DNA of 64,000 bases from a virus: IMG/VR virus record IMGVR_UViG_3300031920_000373, positions 37,490 through 101,489 of that record; one strand, written 5' to 3'. Numbering within the stretch: position 1 is the first letter of the stretch; every line of letters begins with the position of its first letter. Shown here piece by piece: positions 57,999 through 64,000 of the stretch. The notes under the pieces were generated by a model, which saw nothing but the letters and a program-made list of their open reading frames with translations, was not told the DNA's origin and searched no databases. Made by a program: the position numbers and the translations under genes.

Positions 57999-59174
57999 TT
58001 AGGCGGTCTTGTCACCAATGAGGGTCATACGTCTCGGATCCAAAGCAAACGCACCGCACAGGAGATCCATGGACATTGTGGTTTTCTTGCCACTCAGATC
58101 GTAACCTTTAACAATACGGATGCCAATACCATTGTTCGTGGCTGTAGCGGCAACTCTGTCTTCCGGAAGATCGAGCATGGGGAAGGCAACTGCAAGGGAT
58201 CTGTCATCCATTATAACACCGTGATGCTGAACATCTTTACCGGAGGCAACAATTGTAACCGCGGCTCCGTCGGGGATGATTTCAGTGATAGGGTCAACAA
58301 GCACAATGGATACAGTGGAATCGCCAGTAGTGGAACCAGTATCAGCAACAGCTGTTTTAACAATCAAGGGCCGTCTCACGCCTGCAATTTGGATTCTGTC
58401 ACCAACTACAAGAGTCAGGGCGGTAGCAATCACATCACAAGTCAAAATTTCATCACCGATGAGATTCTTGGTACCTGAGGCATTGTCGGTAGTGGTTACA
58501 TGTGTACCAACTGTATAAGCGGCCGTTTCAGTCGGATAGGCGATGCTGGAATAAAAGTCCATTCCCATAACACGTCCCATGTCAGCATTACGGAGGGTAG
58601 TCTCGCCGTCTGCGCCACGAGTCTGACTCTGGTTAAACCAGGTCTGTCCCAGGAGGGTTGCTTCAATGTCCAGATCGACCAGACAGAAACGATTCATGGC
58701 CAACTGTTGCAATGTGGCAGTTTTTCTCGCCAGGGCAATATCAGCGGCAGTTTCATAAAGGGCTGTACTGTAATAAGCACCCGCGGCCTGGAGAAGTTTG
58801 GTACCGATGTAGGCGTCAACTTTTTCAGCCAGTTTGTAGGTGGCGGGCTGGATGACCTGTTCTACGAAAGAGTCCAGATCAAGTGCGGCCTCTCGGGCAG
58901 TCACTTCGACGGAAATATCGAAATGTTTTTCAATACTCATGGGCCTGGTGCTGGAACCGATGGACTGAGTGGAGATAGTGGTTGAAAATTCATCAACCTC
59001 ATACTCACCGTGTGTCCTGAATGATACAGAGTCTCCGACTTTCCAGCCATTTGCCTTAGTGGTAAAATCACTGGTCTTGTCTTTGGCACAAAGAGGTGCA
59101 ATTACGAGTGCGTCCTCAAGATGTGTCAATGCCTCTGCGGCGATTATTGATGGGTGTTCCCAAATGTTTGCCAT
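57999..59174 (-). CDS. Major capsid protein, P22 coat-like
   Basis: 391 residues. MANIWEHPSIIAAEALTHLE and DALVIAPLCAKDKTSDFTTK match P22 coat-type proteins; GWKVGDSVSFRTHGEYEVD and ISVEVTAREAALDLDSFVEQ follow in family order. GGAGGAATTTAAA before ATG 59174. A dedicated strong promoter lies about 150 bases upstream, as expected for the most abundant protein. Confidence 0.9.
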   Translation of the reverse strand: MANIWEHPSIIAAEALTHLEDALVIAPLCAKDKTSDFTTKANGWKVGDSVSFRTHGEYEVDEFSTTISTQSIGSSTRPMSIEKHFDISVEVTAREAALDLDSFVEQVIQPATYKLAEKVDAYIGTKLLQAAGAYYSTALYETAADIALARKTATLQQLAMNRFCLVDLDIEATLLGQTWFNQSQTRGADGETTLRNADMGRVMGMDFYSSIAYPTETAAYTVGTHVTTTDNASGTKNLIGDEILTCDVIATALTLVVGDRIQIAGVRRPLIVKTAVADTGSTTGDSTVSIVLVDPITEIIPDGAAVTIVASGKDVQHHGVIMDDRSLAVAFPMLDLPEDRVAATATNNGIGIRIVKGYDLSGKKTTMSMDLLCGAFALDPRRMTLIGDKTA

Positions 59175-59263
59175 TTTAAATTCCTCCAATTAGAATTAAT
59201 TACGTTCACCGATCTAAATGAAAAGGGCCGGTGAAACTTTTACTTTTCAATAAATGTTTTTCC

Positions 59264-59306
59264 GACCCCCGAGGTCTTCAAAATGTTGGTGCTTCACAGA
59301 AACACC
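59264..59306 (-). other. Two hairpins in the coat-gene leader
   Basis: In the leader RNA, GGTGTTTC-TGT-GAAGCACC (59306-59288, 8 pairs with one G-U) is followed by GACC-TCGGG-GGTC (59276-59264). The leader is about 140 bases, long for this phage. They may stabilise the transcript or protect its 5' end. Confidence 0.5.
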
Positions 59307-59321
59307 CTTAGGCTATTTGAC

Positions 59322-59350
59322 ATAATAATTAATAAAAATACATAAGTCAA
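59322..59350 (-). promoter_or_regulatory. Strong leftward promoter for the coat gene
   Basis: On the minus strand TTGACT (59350-59345), 17-base spacer, TATTAT (59327-59322); 5/6 at both boxes, the best promoter in the window. It lies in the scaffold-coat gap. Confidence 0.75.
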
Positions 59351-59363
59351 GCCAAAAATAAAA

Positions 59364-60146
59364 TTATTTTTTAGCCTTGTTGTGTTTGTCCCTCAAGACA
59401 CGATAACCTTTCATATCACCTTTGGCGGCCAGTTCAGCAAGCTTTGTGGTGTGGTCACTATCATTTCCGCCAAGGCCTCCTTCAGCTCCAGCTCCTTCTG
59501 ATCCTGGCCAGTAATGGGGAGAGGTGTCTTTCAATCCTTCTATCCAATTTTTGGGGTTAAGAACTTTCTTGTCTTCGGTAACAGAGAGTTTACCCTCATT
59601 ATCCCGTGCCTCAATCTGTTTGCTGTCATCAAGGGAAAAGATTCCTCTCCCTCTAAGGATAATATCTTCAACAGCTTCCGATCGAACACCTTGTTTGATT
59701 GCTTCCGCCCTCAACCCATCATCAATGACTTTGGATTCAAAGAGAGTCTGGTAAGTGGTGCCATGTGTCTCGGCGACAGTCAACTTACCTGATAGTTCGG
59801 TTACCACTGTTTCATGGTCCGACATTAACTGGGAAGTTTTCTTTTCAATCAATTCCTCAACCGTTCCATCCTTCAGGAACTCTGCATCCTTGTTCTTTTC
59901 ATAGAAGTCGGTAGCCGTCTTGACAGTATCAACATTGATGCCGTCAAATTTCTTCAAGCTTTCCTGTAAAGTTTTCTTTTCTCCAAGAATCTCTGCGTTT
60001 TTGGTTTTAAGTCCTGAAACCGCTTCATCTACTTGGGTCTTGGCTGAGTTGGTCAAATTGACTGTTAACTCATCAACCTCAAGCTTATGGGCGTTTTCTA
60101 CCCTCTCCCTGATGTCTGTGTCTTCGATAAATGTAAAATCTGGCAT
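59364..60146 (-). CDS. Capsid scaffolding protein
   Basis: 260 residues, highly charged and helical with a coiled coil (LEVDELTVNLTNSAKTQVDE to GEKKTLQESLKKF) and a basic C-terminus (GYRVLRDKHNKAKK) that would contact the coat. Position immediately before the coat gene fits. GAGGAGAAAGAAA before ATG 60146. Confidence 0.82.
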   Translation of the reverse strand: MPDFTFIEDTDIRERVENAHKLEVDELTVNLTNSAKTQVDEAVSGLKTKNAEILGEKKTLQESLKKFDGINVDTVKTATDFYEKNKDAEFLKDGTVEELIEKKTSQLMSDHETVVTELSGKLTVAETHGTTYQTLFESKVIDDGLRAEAIKQGVRSEAVEDIILRGRGIFSLDDSKQIEARDNEGKLSVTEDKKVLNPKNWIEGLKDTSPHYWPGSEGAGAEGGLGGNDSDHTTKLAELAAKGDMKGYRVLRDKHNKAKK

Positions 60147-60205
60147 TTTCTTTCTCCTCAATTATGAAATCCTCAGGATTTCAGTTATGGAACCCCTGGT
60201 TCCTG

Positions 60206-60739
60206 TTATATTATCCTTTGTACATATAAATAAGCAGGACTATCAATATCACATCCCGCCCAATCTAAGCATTGTTCTCCCGCCAGTCTGGCACAAACGG
60301 CATTGTCAAAATCTTTGTAGGACCCAAGTTGTTTTTGCTTCTTATCTACACAAATTTGGGCTCTCCATTTATTTGTATTTTTATTCCAGAAAACACCTTT
60401 TACTCCACTGGTATTATTTTTAAAATTACCTCTATTCCTCATTTGGCATTGGTGAGATGCTTCCCTAAGGTTGGAAATCCAATTATGATGCCTATGTTCG
60501 GGTAGCTTATCAATGTGATCAATTTCACTTTCTGGCATATACCCATAATAAAAGAACCAAGCTAAACGATGGGCCTTATAAGATGCGCCCTCAACTATTA
60601 TTTGGATATAACCCTCAATACCCTTGCTTCCTGCGATATCTCCTATTTTTATACACACGTTCGGAGAAACTTTCCATTTAAATATACCTGTAAATTCATT
60701 ATATTCCAATAAATGAATTAATCTTTCATAGGTTAACAT
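60206..60739 (-). CDS. HNH homing endonuclease with AP2 domain
   Basis: 177 residues. HNH_3 core SYKAHRLAWFFYYGYMP, EIDHIDKLPEHRHHNWISNLR near 78; AP2-like NTSGVKGVFWNKNTNKWRAQ to LGSYKDFDNAV. The catalytic DH/N pattern is intact, unlike in the 14050 paralogue. Free-standing gene between portal-side and scaffold genes. The end (AGEQCLDWAGCDIDSPAYL) is the parent form of the remnant at 29671. Confidence 0.9.
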   Translation of the reverse strand: MLTYERLIHLLEYNEFTGIFKWKVSPNVCIKIGDIAGSKGIEGYIQIIVEGASYKAHRLAWFFYYGYMPESEIDHIDKLPEHRHHNWISNLREASHQCQMRNRGNFKNNTSGVKGVFWNKNTNKWRAQICVDKKQKQLGSYKDFDNAVCARLAGEQCLDWAGCDIDSPAYLYVQRII

Positions 60740-60741
60740 GA

Positions 60742-60849
60742 CTATATTTGATCCTCTGGACCTTCGCTTTTGGTCGCTGTGGATTTAACATTCGTTTCTT
60801 TTTTGGTAGTACTGGTGGATGCTGTAGTCTTTTTAGTGCCGTCATTCAT
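60742..60849 (-). CDS. Small Thr/Lys-rich protein, 35 aa
   Basis: MNDGTKKTTASTSTTKKE and on to SEGPEDQI. ATG 60849 overlaps the end of the portal gene (ATGAATGA-like), with AGAGGA upstream. Low complexity; it could be a real tail of the portal operon or non-functional. Confidence 0.42.
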   Translation of the reverse strand: MNDGTKKTTASTSTTKKETNVKSTATKSEGPEDQI

Positions 60850-62242
60850 TAAGATCATCATCCTCTTGGGGCGGTTTATTCTGAGCAAGCAATAACAGGT
60901 AATCATTGAAACCGATTGTCTGATCAAGCAGGCCTGAATAAACAAGGTATCTATGTACTACAGGAAGTGGAATAACTTCTTTACCGTACCCTTCAACTAT
61001 TTCCTTCAATACGGAAGAATCAGGAATACCCTGAGTTAATGACGAGGGAGCATCAAGTATAACATCCTCTTCATTATATCCTCCCCACTTACACATTGCG
61101 AGTAGGCCTTGTTTGATCGCATTCATTGCGGCAAGGTATACTGAATAAATGGAAGCTGATTGGGTGGACTGTCTGATCCTTAATGATTCTGCGGCTTCAA
61201 CACCTTTACGGGCATCAAGAATTGCAACTCCATGACGAATGGCCTCATCGTATAGATCACTTATATGATCCTTAACATGCGACAGTGCGGCTGTATCTGT
61301 TTGAGTATAAAATATCCGGGCGGCTTCATTGGGCAAAACAATCATGACAGATGAGCCGACTACATTGGGCAAATCCTTGTCGTTTGTTGCGCCGACTATG
61401 CATAGGGTGGGGTTGCATGACAAATACTCTGAATTGGCTAAATCCGCTTCTTTCCTGTATATCTGAACAGAGCAGTTGGCGACAGAGATAAGTGGAATCG
61501 GTTGCATATCAAAGGAGTTATTGATTGATCCTGCGAGGAATAAAGGAATCTCATCAATAGATTTCCCTCTGAATTTAGGAACAACTATGGATCCTTTAAT
61601 CTCTCCATCTTCTCCATGAAGTTTGGTATAGTAGTTACCCTTATCATCCAGGTGAAGGACTCGGAAAACATCTTCGGTTTCATGGGAAAAAGGGTCAAGG
61701 TCGGCAGGTTTTGTTTCTTTTAATACACCCAATGACAGGCTTCTTTCATCCTCAACCAGTGCTGTCTGCCAATTAATGAACTCCTCTGCCTTGTATTGGA
61801 CAAATCGGAACTCATTCTTGGCAGAAATAATATCAACCAATATAGGAGATCGTCCAGTCTGGAATATTTCAATGATCATATCAAGGAAAAGTTGTTGTAA
61901 TGATCTCCCATCCTTGGTTGCTGTCTTTATAATGTATTCAAGTTTCTTGGGAACGTTGAACTCAGGGAGTTTGGTAATGACAATGCCTAAGGCTCCCTGT
62001 AAGGCGTATGAAGTGATTAATGGGAAATGGGCACGTTCCACGTAAGGAGCATATGCACTCGCATAATCTCCGGTCATTCCAGAAGGACGGGGAAGATACG
62101 CTTCTCCCTTTGCTTTGACAACATCCTCACCGTCCATACAGTCACGGATTTTTGCCCAAGCGTTTTTAAATTTAATATAATCAGGGTGCTCCGTATCTAC
62201 AGAACCTGTATAAAAATTTGCGGTGGGTTTGTCATCAGGCAT
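60842..62242 (-). CDS. Portal protein, DUF4055-type
   Basis: 466 residues. HPDYIKFKNAWAKIRDCMDG and GEAYLPRPSGM then YVERAHFPLITSYALQGALG are the DUF4055 start; GRSPILVDI, LANSEYLSCNPTLCIVG and ESLRIRQSTQSASI follow. Dodecameric DNA gate of the head. Between terL and the scaffold, the normal order. Confidence 0.9.
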   Translation of the reverse strand: MPDDKPTANFYTGSVDTEHPDYIKFKNAWAKIRDCMDGEDVVKAKGEAYLPRPSGMTGDYASAYAPYVERAHFPLITSYALQGALGIVITKLPEFNVPKKLEYIIKTATKDGRSLQQLFLDMIIEIFQTGRSPILVDIISAKNEFRFVQYKAEEFINWQTALVEDERSLSLGVLKETKPADLDPFSHETEDVFRVLHLDDKGNYYTKLHGEDGEIKGSIVVPKFRGKSIDEIPLFLAGSINNSFDMQPIPLISVANCSVQIYRKEADLANSEYLSCNPTLCIVGATNDKDLPNVVGSSVMIVLPNEAARIFYTQTDTAALSHVKDHISDLYDEAIRHGVAILDARKGVEAAESLRIRQSTQSASIYSVYLAAMNAIKQGLLAMCKWGGYNEEDVILDAPSSLTQGIPDSSVLKEIVEGYGKEVIPLPVVHRYLVYSGLLDQTIGFNDYLLLLAQNKPPQEDDDLNE

Positions 62243-62245
62243 GTC

Positions 62246-62521
62246 TTATCTCCTTTTTGTTACACCGGGAATATTCGTGTTGCTTCGGATAATTGCTCCA
62301 CCGGAACGAGTAGAACTGGCTTTTTGTACATTTGCCTTTCTTCTGGGAGCAGGTTTTGCTACCTTATTAAAAGATTTTGCACGAGTTTCCGCTTGCTTTG
62401 CCATTTTCTTTGCTTCTGTTTTCGCTCCCTTTAACCTTGCGGGGGATTGTTTGATTACTTCTGCCTCTGCCAATGCGTTTGCATCTGATTCCCTTTGCCA
62501 TTTTTTTTCATTCCATGCCAT
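62246..62521 (-). CDS. Small basic protein next to terL, 91 aa
   Basis: MAWNEKKWQRESDANALAEA then Lys/Arg/Ala-rich with TRSGGAII. Very basic, possibly nucleic-acid-binding, in the terL-portal gap. No family recognised. Confidence 0.6.
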   Translation of the reverse strand: MAWNEKKWQRESDANALAEAEVIKQSPARLKGAKTEAKKMAKQAETRAKSFNKVAKPAPRRKANVQKASSTRSGGAIIRSNTNIPGVTKRR

Positions 62522-62522
62522 G

Positions 62523-64000
62523 TTAACACCCCACCTTTCTTCTTTTTAATGTGGTTAATTTTCTTGCCACAAGATATCTCAAGGAATCCATGCAGTGGTC
62601 TTCTAAATCAGTATTTGACACAAGACCTCCATTTGCATAGTACATCCCTGCTTGTTCCGTTGTCAAATTATATACTGCTTTTTCTTTTTCGGAGGTCCCA
62701 TCCACACTTGTAACTACAAGTTGCCGAATCTTGTGGTCGTCCTCTAAAGATTTTTTTACATATTGGACATTCTCTTTTAATTTTTTTGGATTCTTCTCTG
62801 CATTCAATTGAGCAATATTTCTGTGAGGAACTTGCTGGAGTAAAATCATTACAACAATAAAGGCACGTGTATTTTCGTTTAAGTGTTTTTTTAACACACT
62901 TTTCCATATTAATTCTAAGCTGTTCTTTACCTTTATCAGATTTTCTCCATCGTTTAAGTGTGTCGTGCAAATCCCCACCTTCTTTAAGTCTTTCTTGCAT
63001 ATGGAATCTTGCGTGATCGCTGCCATGAAGGAGTTCAAGATTTTTACGACTGCAATCATATTTAATTCTGTTTTTGTGGTGTAATTCATAATCTTTAGGA
63101 ATTGGTCCAATATAATATTCCCATTTAACTCTGTGCAATAATGTCTCCCCATCAAAAATTTCACTATGACCTGGACTGCATTCAAAATATCCTTCATCGA
63201 CACTAATGAATTTGATTTCTTGGAAATATGTAATGAGTCTTGACATAAAACATCTCCTTCTTTTAATTCACATAAAGGAACAAGTCCTTTGGAATTTATA
63301 AATATCTTGTGATTGTGCTTTCCTTCTAATTGCAAATTGTTTGATAATGTTACACAATAAGTTCTAACTTTTCCTGAAATTCCAGACTTAATGACTTTTC
63401 TTAAACCTATTGGTGTATGAACTAAATCACCAATTTTAATGTTTTCAATTAGAACCTGTCCTTTTTCAGTCTTTACAAAAGTGCCTGCAACAAAACAATC
63501 AATGTCCTCTGGCTTCTTTTTATCTCTCTGCATGATGGGCAATGTCCTTATATGGTGTTGGGCTTGCGGAAAGAAGTATAAATGAGGAGACTCCAATTCT
63601 TGTCTCTTTGCCGCACCCAACATTTGTCTTATAATTGACCATCCTGCTATCCTTGATCCTGATCCTTTATATGCTTTGGTCCAATAACAACCATGTGATT
63701 CTAAATTGCTACCAATGGATGTTCCGTCCCTAACATCATAAATGGACGTATCAGCGGGACCAGGAACACATCGAGTATTATATTCGGTCATCATATTATT
63801 GTCAATAGCTAATACACGGGCGGCGATTTGTTGTGAGGTTGCTTGGTCTCCCTCATTGATAGTTCCATTCCATCCATATAATTCATTTGGAACAATTATT
63901 GATCCTCTGGGAATATAAGGAACTCTCATTCCACCTAGGTGATTGGGATTGGGTTGTTCTCCGTTTGCTTCAAATCCATATGTAACTGCCCATGGCTTAG
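62523..64000 (-). CDS. Terminase large subunit, nuclease-domain part, interrupted by an intein (cut by window edge)
   Basis: The frame is open to the right edge, so the N-terminal ATPase lies outside. The visible extein has GMRVPYIPRGSIIVPNELYG, ESHGCYWTKAYKGSGSR and PHLYFFPQAQHHIRTLPIMQRD before the intein and TDLEDHCMDSLRYLVARK after it. The spliced joint PEDID-TDLEDH is the third acidic motif of the RNase H-like packaging nuclease. The C-terminus is basic (KRRKVGC). Confidence 0.88.
   Translation of the reverse strand, partial: KPWAVTYGFEANGEQPNPNHLGGMRVPYIPRGSIIVPNELYGWNGTINEGDQATSQQIAARVLAIDNNMMTEYNTRCVPGPADTSIYDVRDGTSIGSNLESHGCYWTKAYKGSGSRIAGWSIIRQMLGAAKRQELESPHLYFFPQAQHHIRTLPIMQRDKKKPEDIDCFVAGTFVKTEKGQVLIENIKIGDLVHTPIGLRKVIKSGISGKVRTYCVTLSNNLQLEGKHNHKIFINSKGLVPLCELKEGDVLCQDSLHISKKSNSLVSMKDILNAVQVIVKFLMGRHYCTELNGNIILDQFLKIMNYTTKTELNMIAVVKILNSFMAAITQDSICKKDLKKVGICTTHLNDGENLIKVKNSLELIWKSVLKKHLNENTRAFIVVMILLQQVPHRNIAQLNAEKNPKKLKENVQYVKKSLEDDHKIRQLVVTSVDGTSEKEKAVYNLTTEQAGMYYANGGLVSNTDLEDHCMDSLRYLVARKLTTLKRRKVGC
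62613..63497 (-). mobile_element. Intein in the terminase nuclease domain
   Basis: 295 residues, Cys1 (CFVAGTFVKTEKG at 63497) to the C-terminal Asn (NGGLVSN, 62613) with Thr as +1. Block A and B (IENIKIGDLVHTP, LEGKHNHKIFI) and the C-terminal TEQAGMYYANGG block are intact. No in-frame endonuclease domain is visible in the middle (about residues 230-415 of the precursor): there the intein frame runs over an HNH gene in another frame (62668-63246) and stays open. Confidence 0.9.
62668..63246 (-). CDS. HNH endonuclease encoded inside the terL intein in a different frame
   Basis: 192 residues. HNH core LLHRVKWEYYIGPIPKDYELHH-type: GPIPKDYELHHKNRIKYD near 50, NLELLHGSDHARFH near 68; then CLYCCNDFTPASSSQKYCSIEC and CPICKKIFRGRPQ zinc fingers. 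It starts at ATG 63246 with GAAGGAGATG seven bases upstream, a full Shine-Dalgarno site whose bases code for KEGDV of the intein. Its frame is shifted relative to the intein. It is probably the homing endonuclease of this intein made as a separate protein. Confidence 0.88.
   Translation of the reverse strand: MSRLITYFQEIKFISVDEGYFECSPGHSEIFDGETLLHRVKWEYYIGPIPKDYELHHKNRIKYDCSRKNLELLHGSDHARFHMQERLKEGGDLHDTLKRWRKSDKGKEQLRINMEKCVKKTLKRKYTCLYCCNDFTPASSSQKYCSIECREESKKIKRECPICKKIFRGRPQDSATCSYKCGWDLRKRKSSI

Noticed and set aside
57726-58478. 250-codon plus-strand open frame opposite the coat gene
   Set aside because: Antisense to the confirmed coat and accessory genes, with low-complexity composition; no start signal.
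59317-59346. Plus-strand TTGACA promoter-like sequence in the coat leader region
   Set aside because: No rightward gene follows and the -10 is poor; it arises from the AT-rich minus-strand promoter.
62027-62549. Plus-strand open frames opposite the portal and the small basic gene
   Set aside because: Antisense shadows; no Shine-Dalgarno site and no domain.

Overview
The window is part of the genome of a tailed double-stranded DNA bacteriophage and is cut at both ends: it starts inside a queC gene and ends inside the large terminase gene. The gene set is that of a long-tailed, non-contractile phage (siphovirus morphology): terminase, DUF4055-type portal, scaffold, P22-type coat, HK97-gp10-like protein, tail tube, frameshifted tail chaperone, a 1,646-residue tape measure and no sheath. 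The DNA looks AT-rich, Shine-Dalgarno sites are strong, genes often overlap by ATGA, and the lysis region holds a lipobox lipoprotein, which points to a Gram-negative (diderm) host. A phage PAS-domain protein fits a host rich in PAS signalling. No integrase, tRNA gene or CRISPR array was recognised.

Left arm (1-32,129, all + strand). It opens with a 7-deazaguanine cassette (queC, folE, queF, dpdA) that should make preQ0, reduce it to preQ1 and insert it into phage DNA. A replication and recombination block follows: sliding clamp, family A polymerase fused to a uracil-DNA-glycosylase-like domain, AAA+ clamp loader, possible UvsY-like mediator, gp32-like SSB, RecA/UvsX recombinase, FEN-type 5' nuclease, endonuclease VII-like resolvase, HD-domain protein and ATP-dependent ligase. 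Next come about 30 small, tightly packed genes, many with zinc-ribbon cysteines. Among them lie an Mre11/SbcD nuclease with a Rad50/SbcC ATPase split into two genes, dCMP deaminase, a MazG-like protein, dNMP kinase and thymidylate synthase, and the arm ends with a J-domain protein. Two promoters (8.3 and 18.85 kb) share an identical 18-bp palindrome just upstream of the -35 box; the first gene after the 8.3-kb promoter encodes a ribbon-helix-helix protein, a candidate regulator.

The arms converge at a large hairpin near 32,134-32,194.

Right arm (32,227-64,000, all - strand; read from the right edge leftwards). Order: terL, small basic protein, portal, scaffold, a strong promoter, coat, four head-tail genes, tail tube, tail chaperone with a canonical -1 slippery site, tape measure, then tail-tip and fibre genes, among them three Cys-containing paralogues and a protein with seventeen 14-residue repeats. 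An M15 endolysin, a second M15-like protein, membrane proteins, a PAS-domain protein, a DUF1353 protein and a lipoprotein close the arm.

Mobile elements are unusually dense. There are three inteins, all in catalytic regions (dpdA, polA, terL), and the terL intein carries an HNH endonuclease in a different reading frame with its own ribosome-binding site. There are also two free-standing HNH-AP2 genes, an internally deleted HNH remnant, and an HNH gene inserted at the 3' end of the thymidylate synthase gene, leaving a duplicated, displaced C-terminus downstream.
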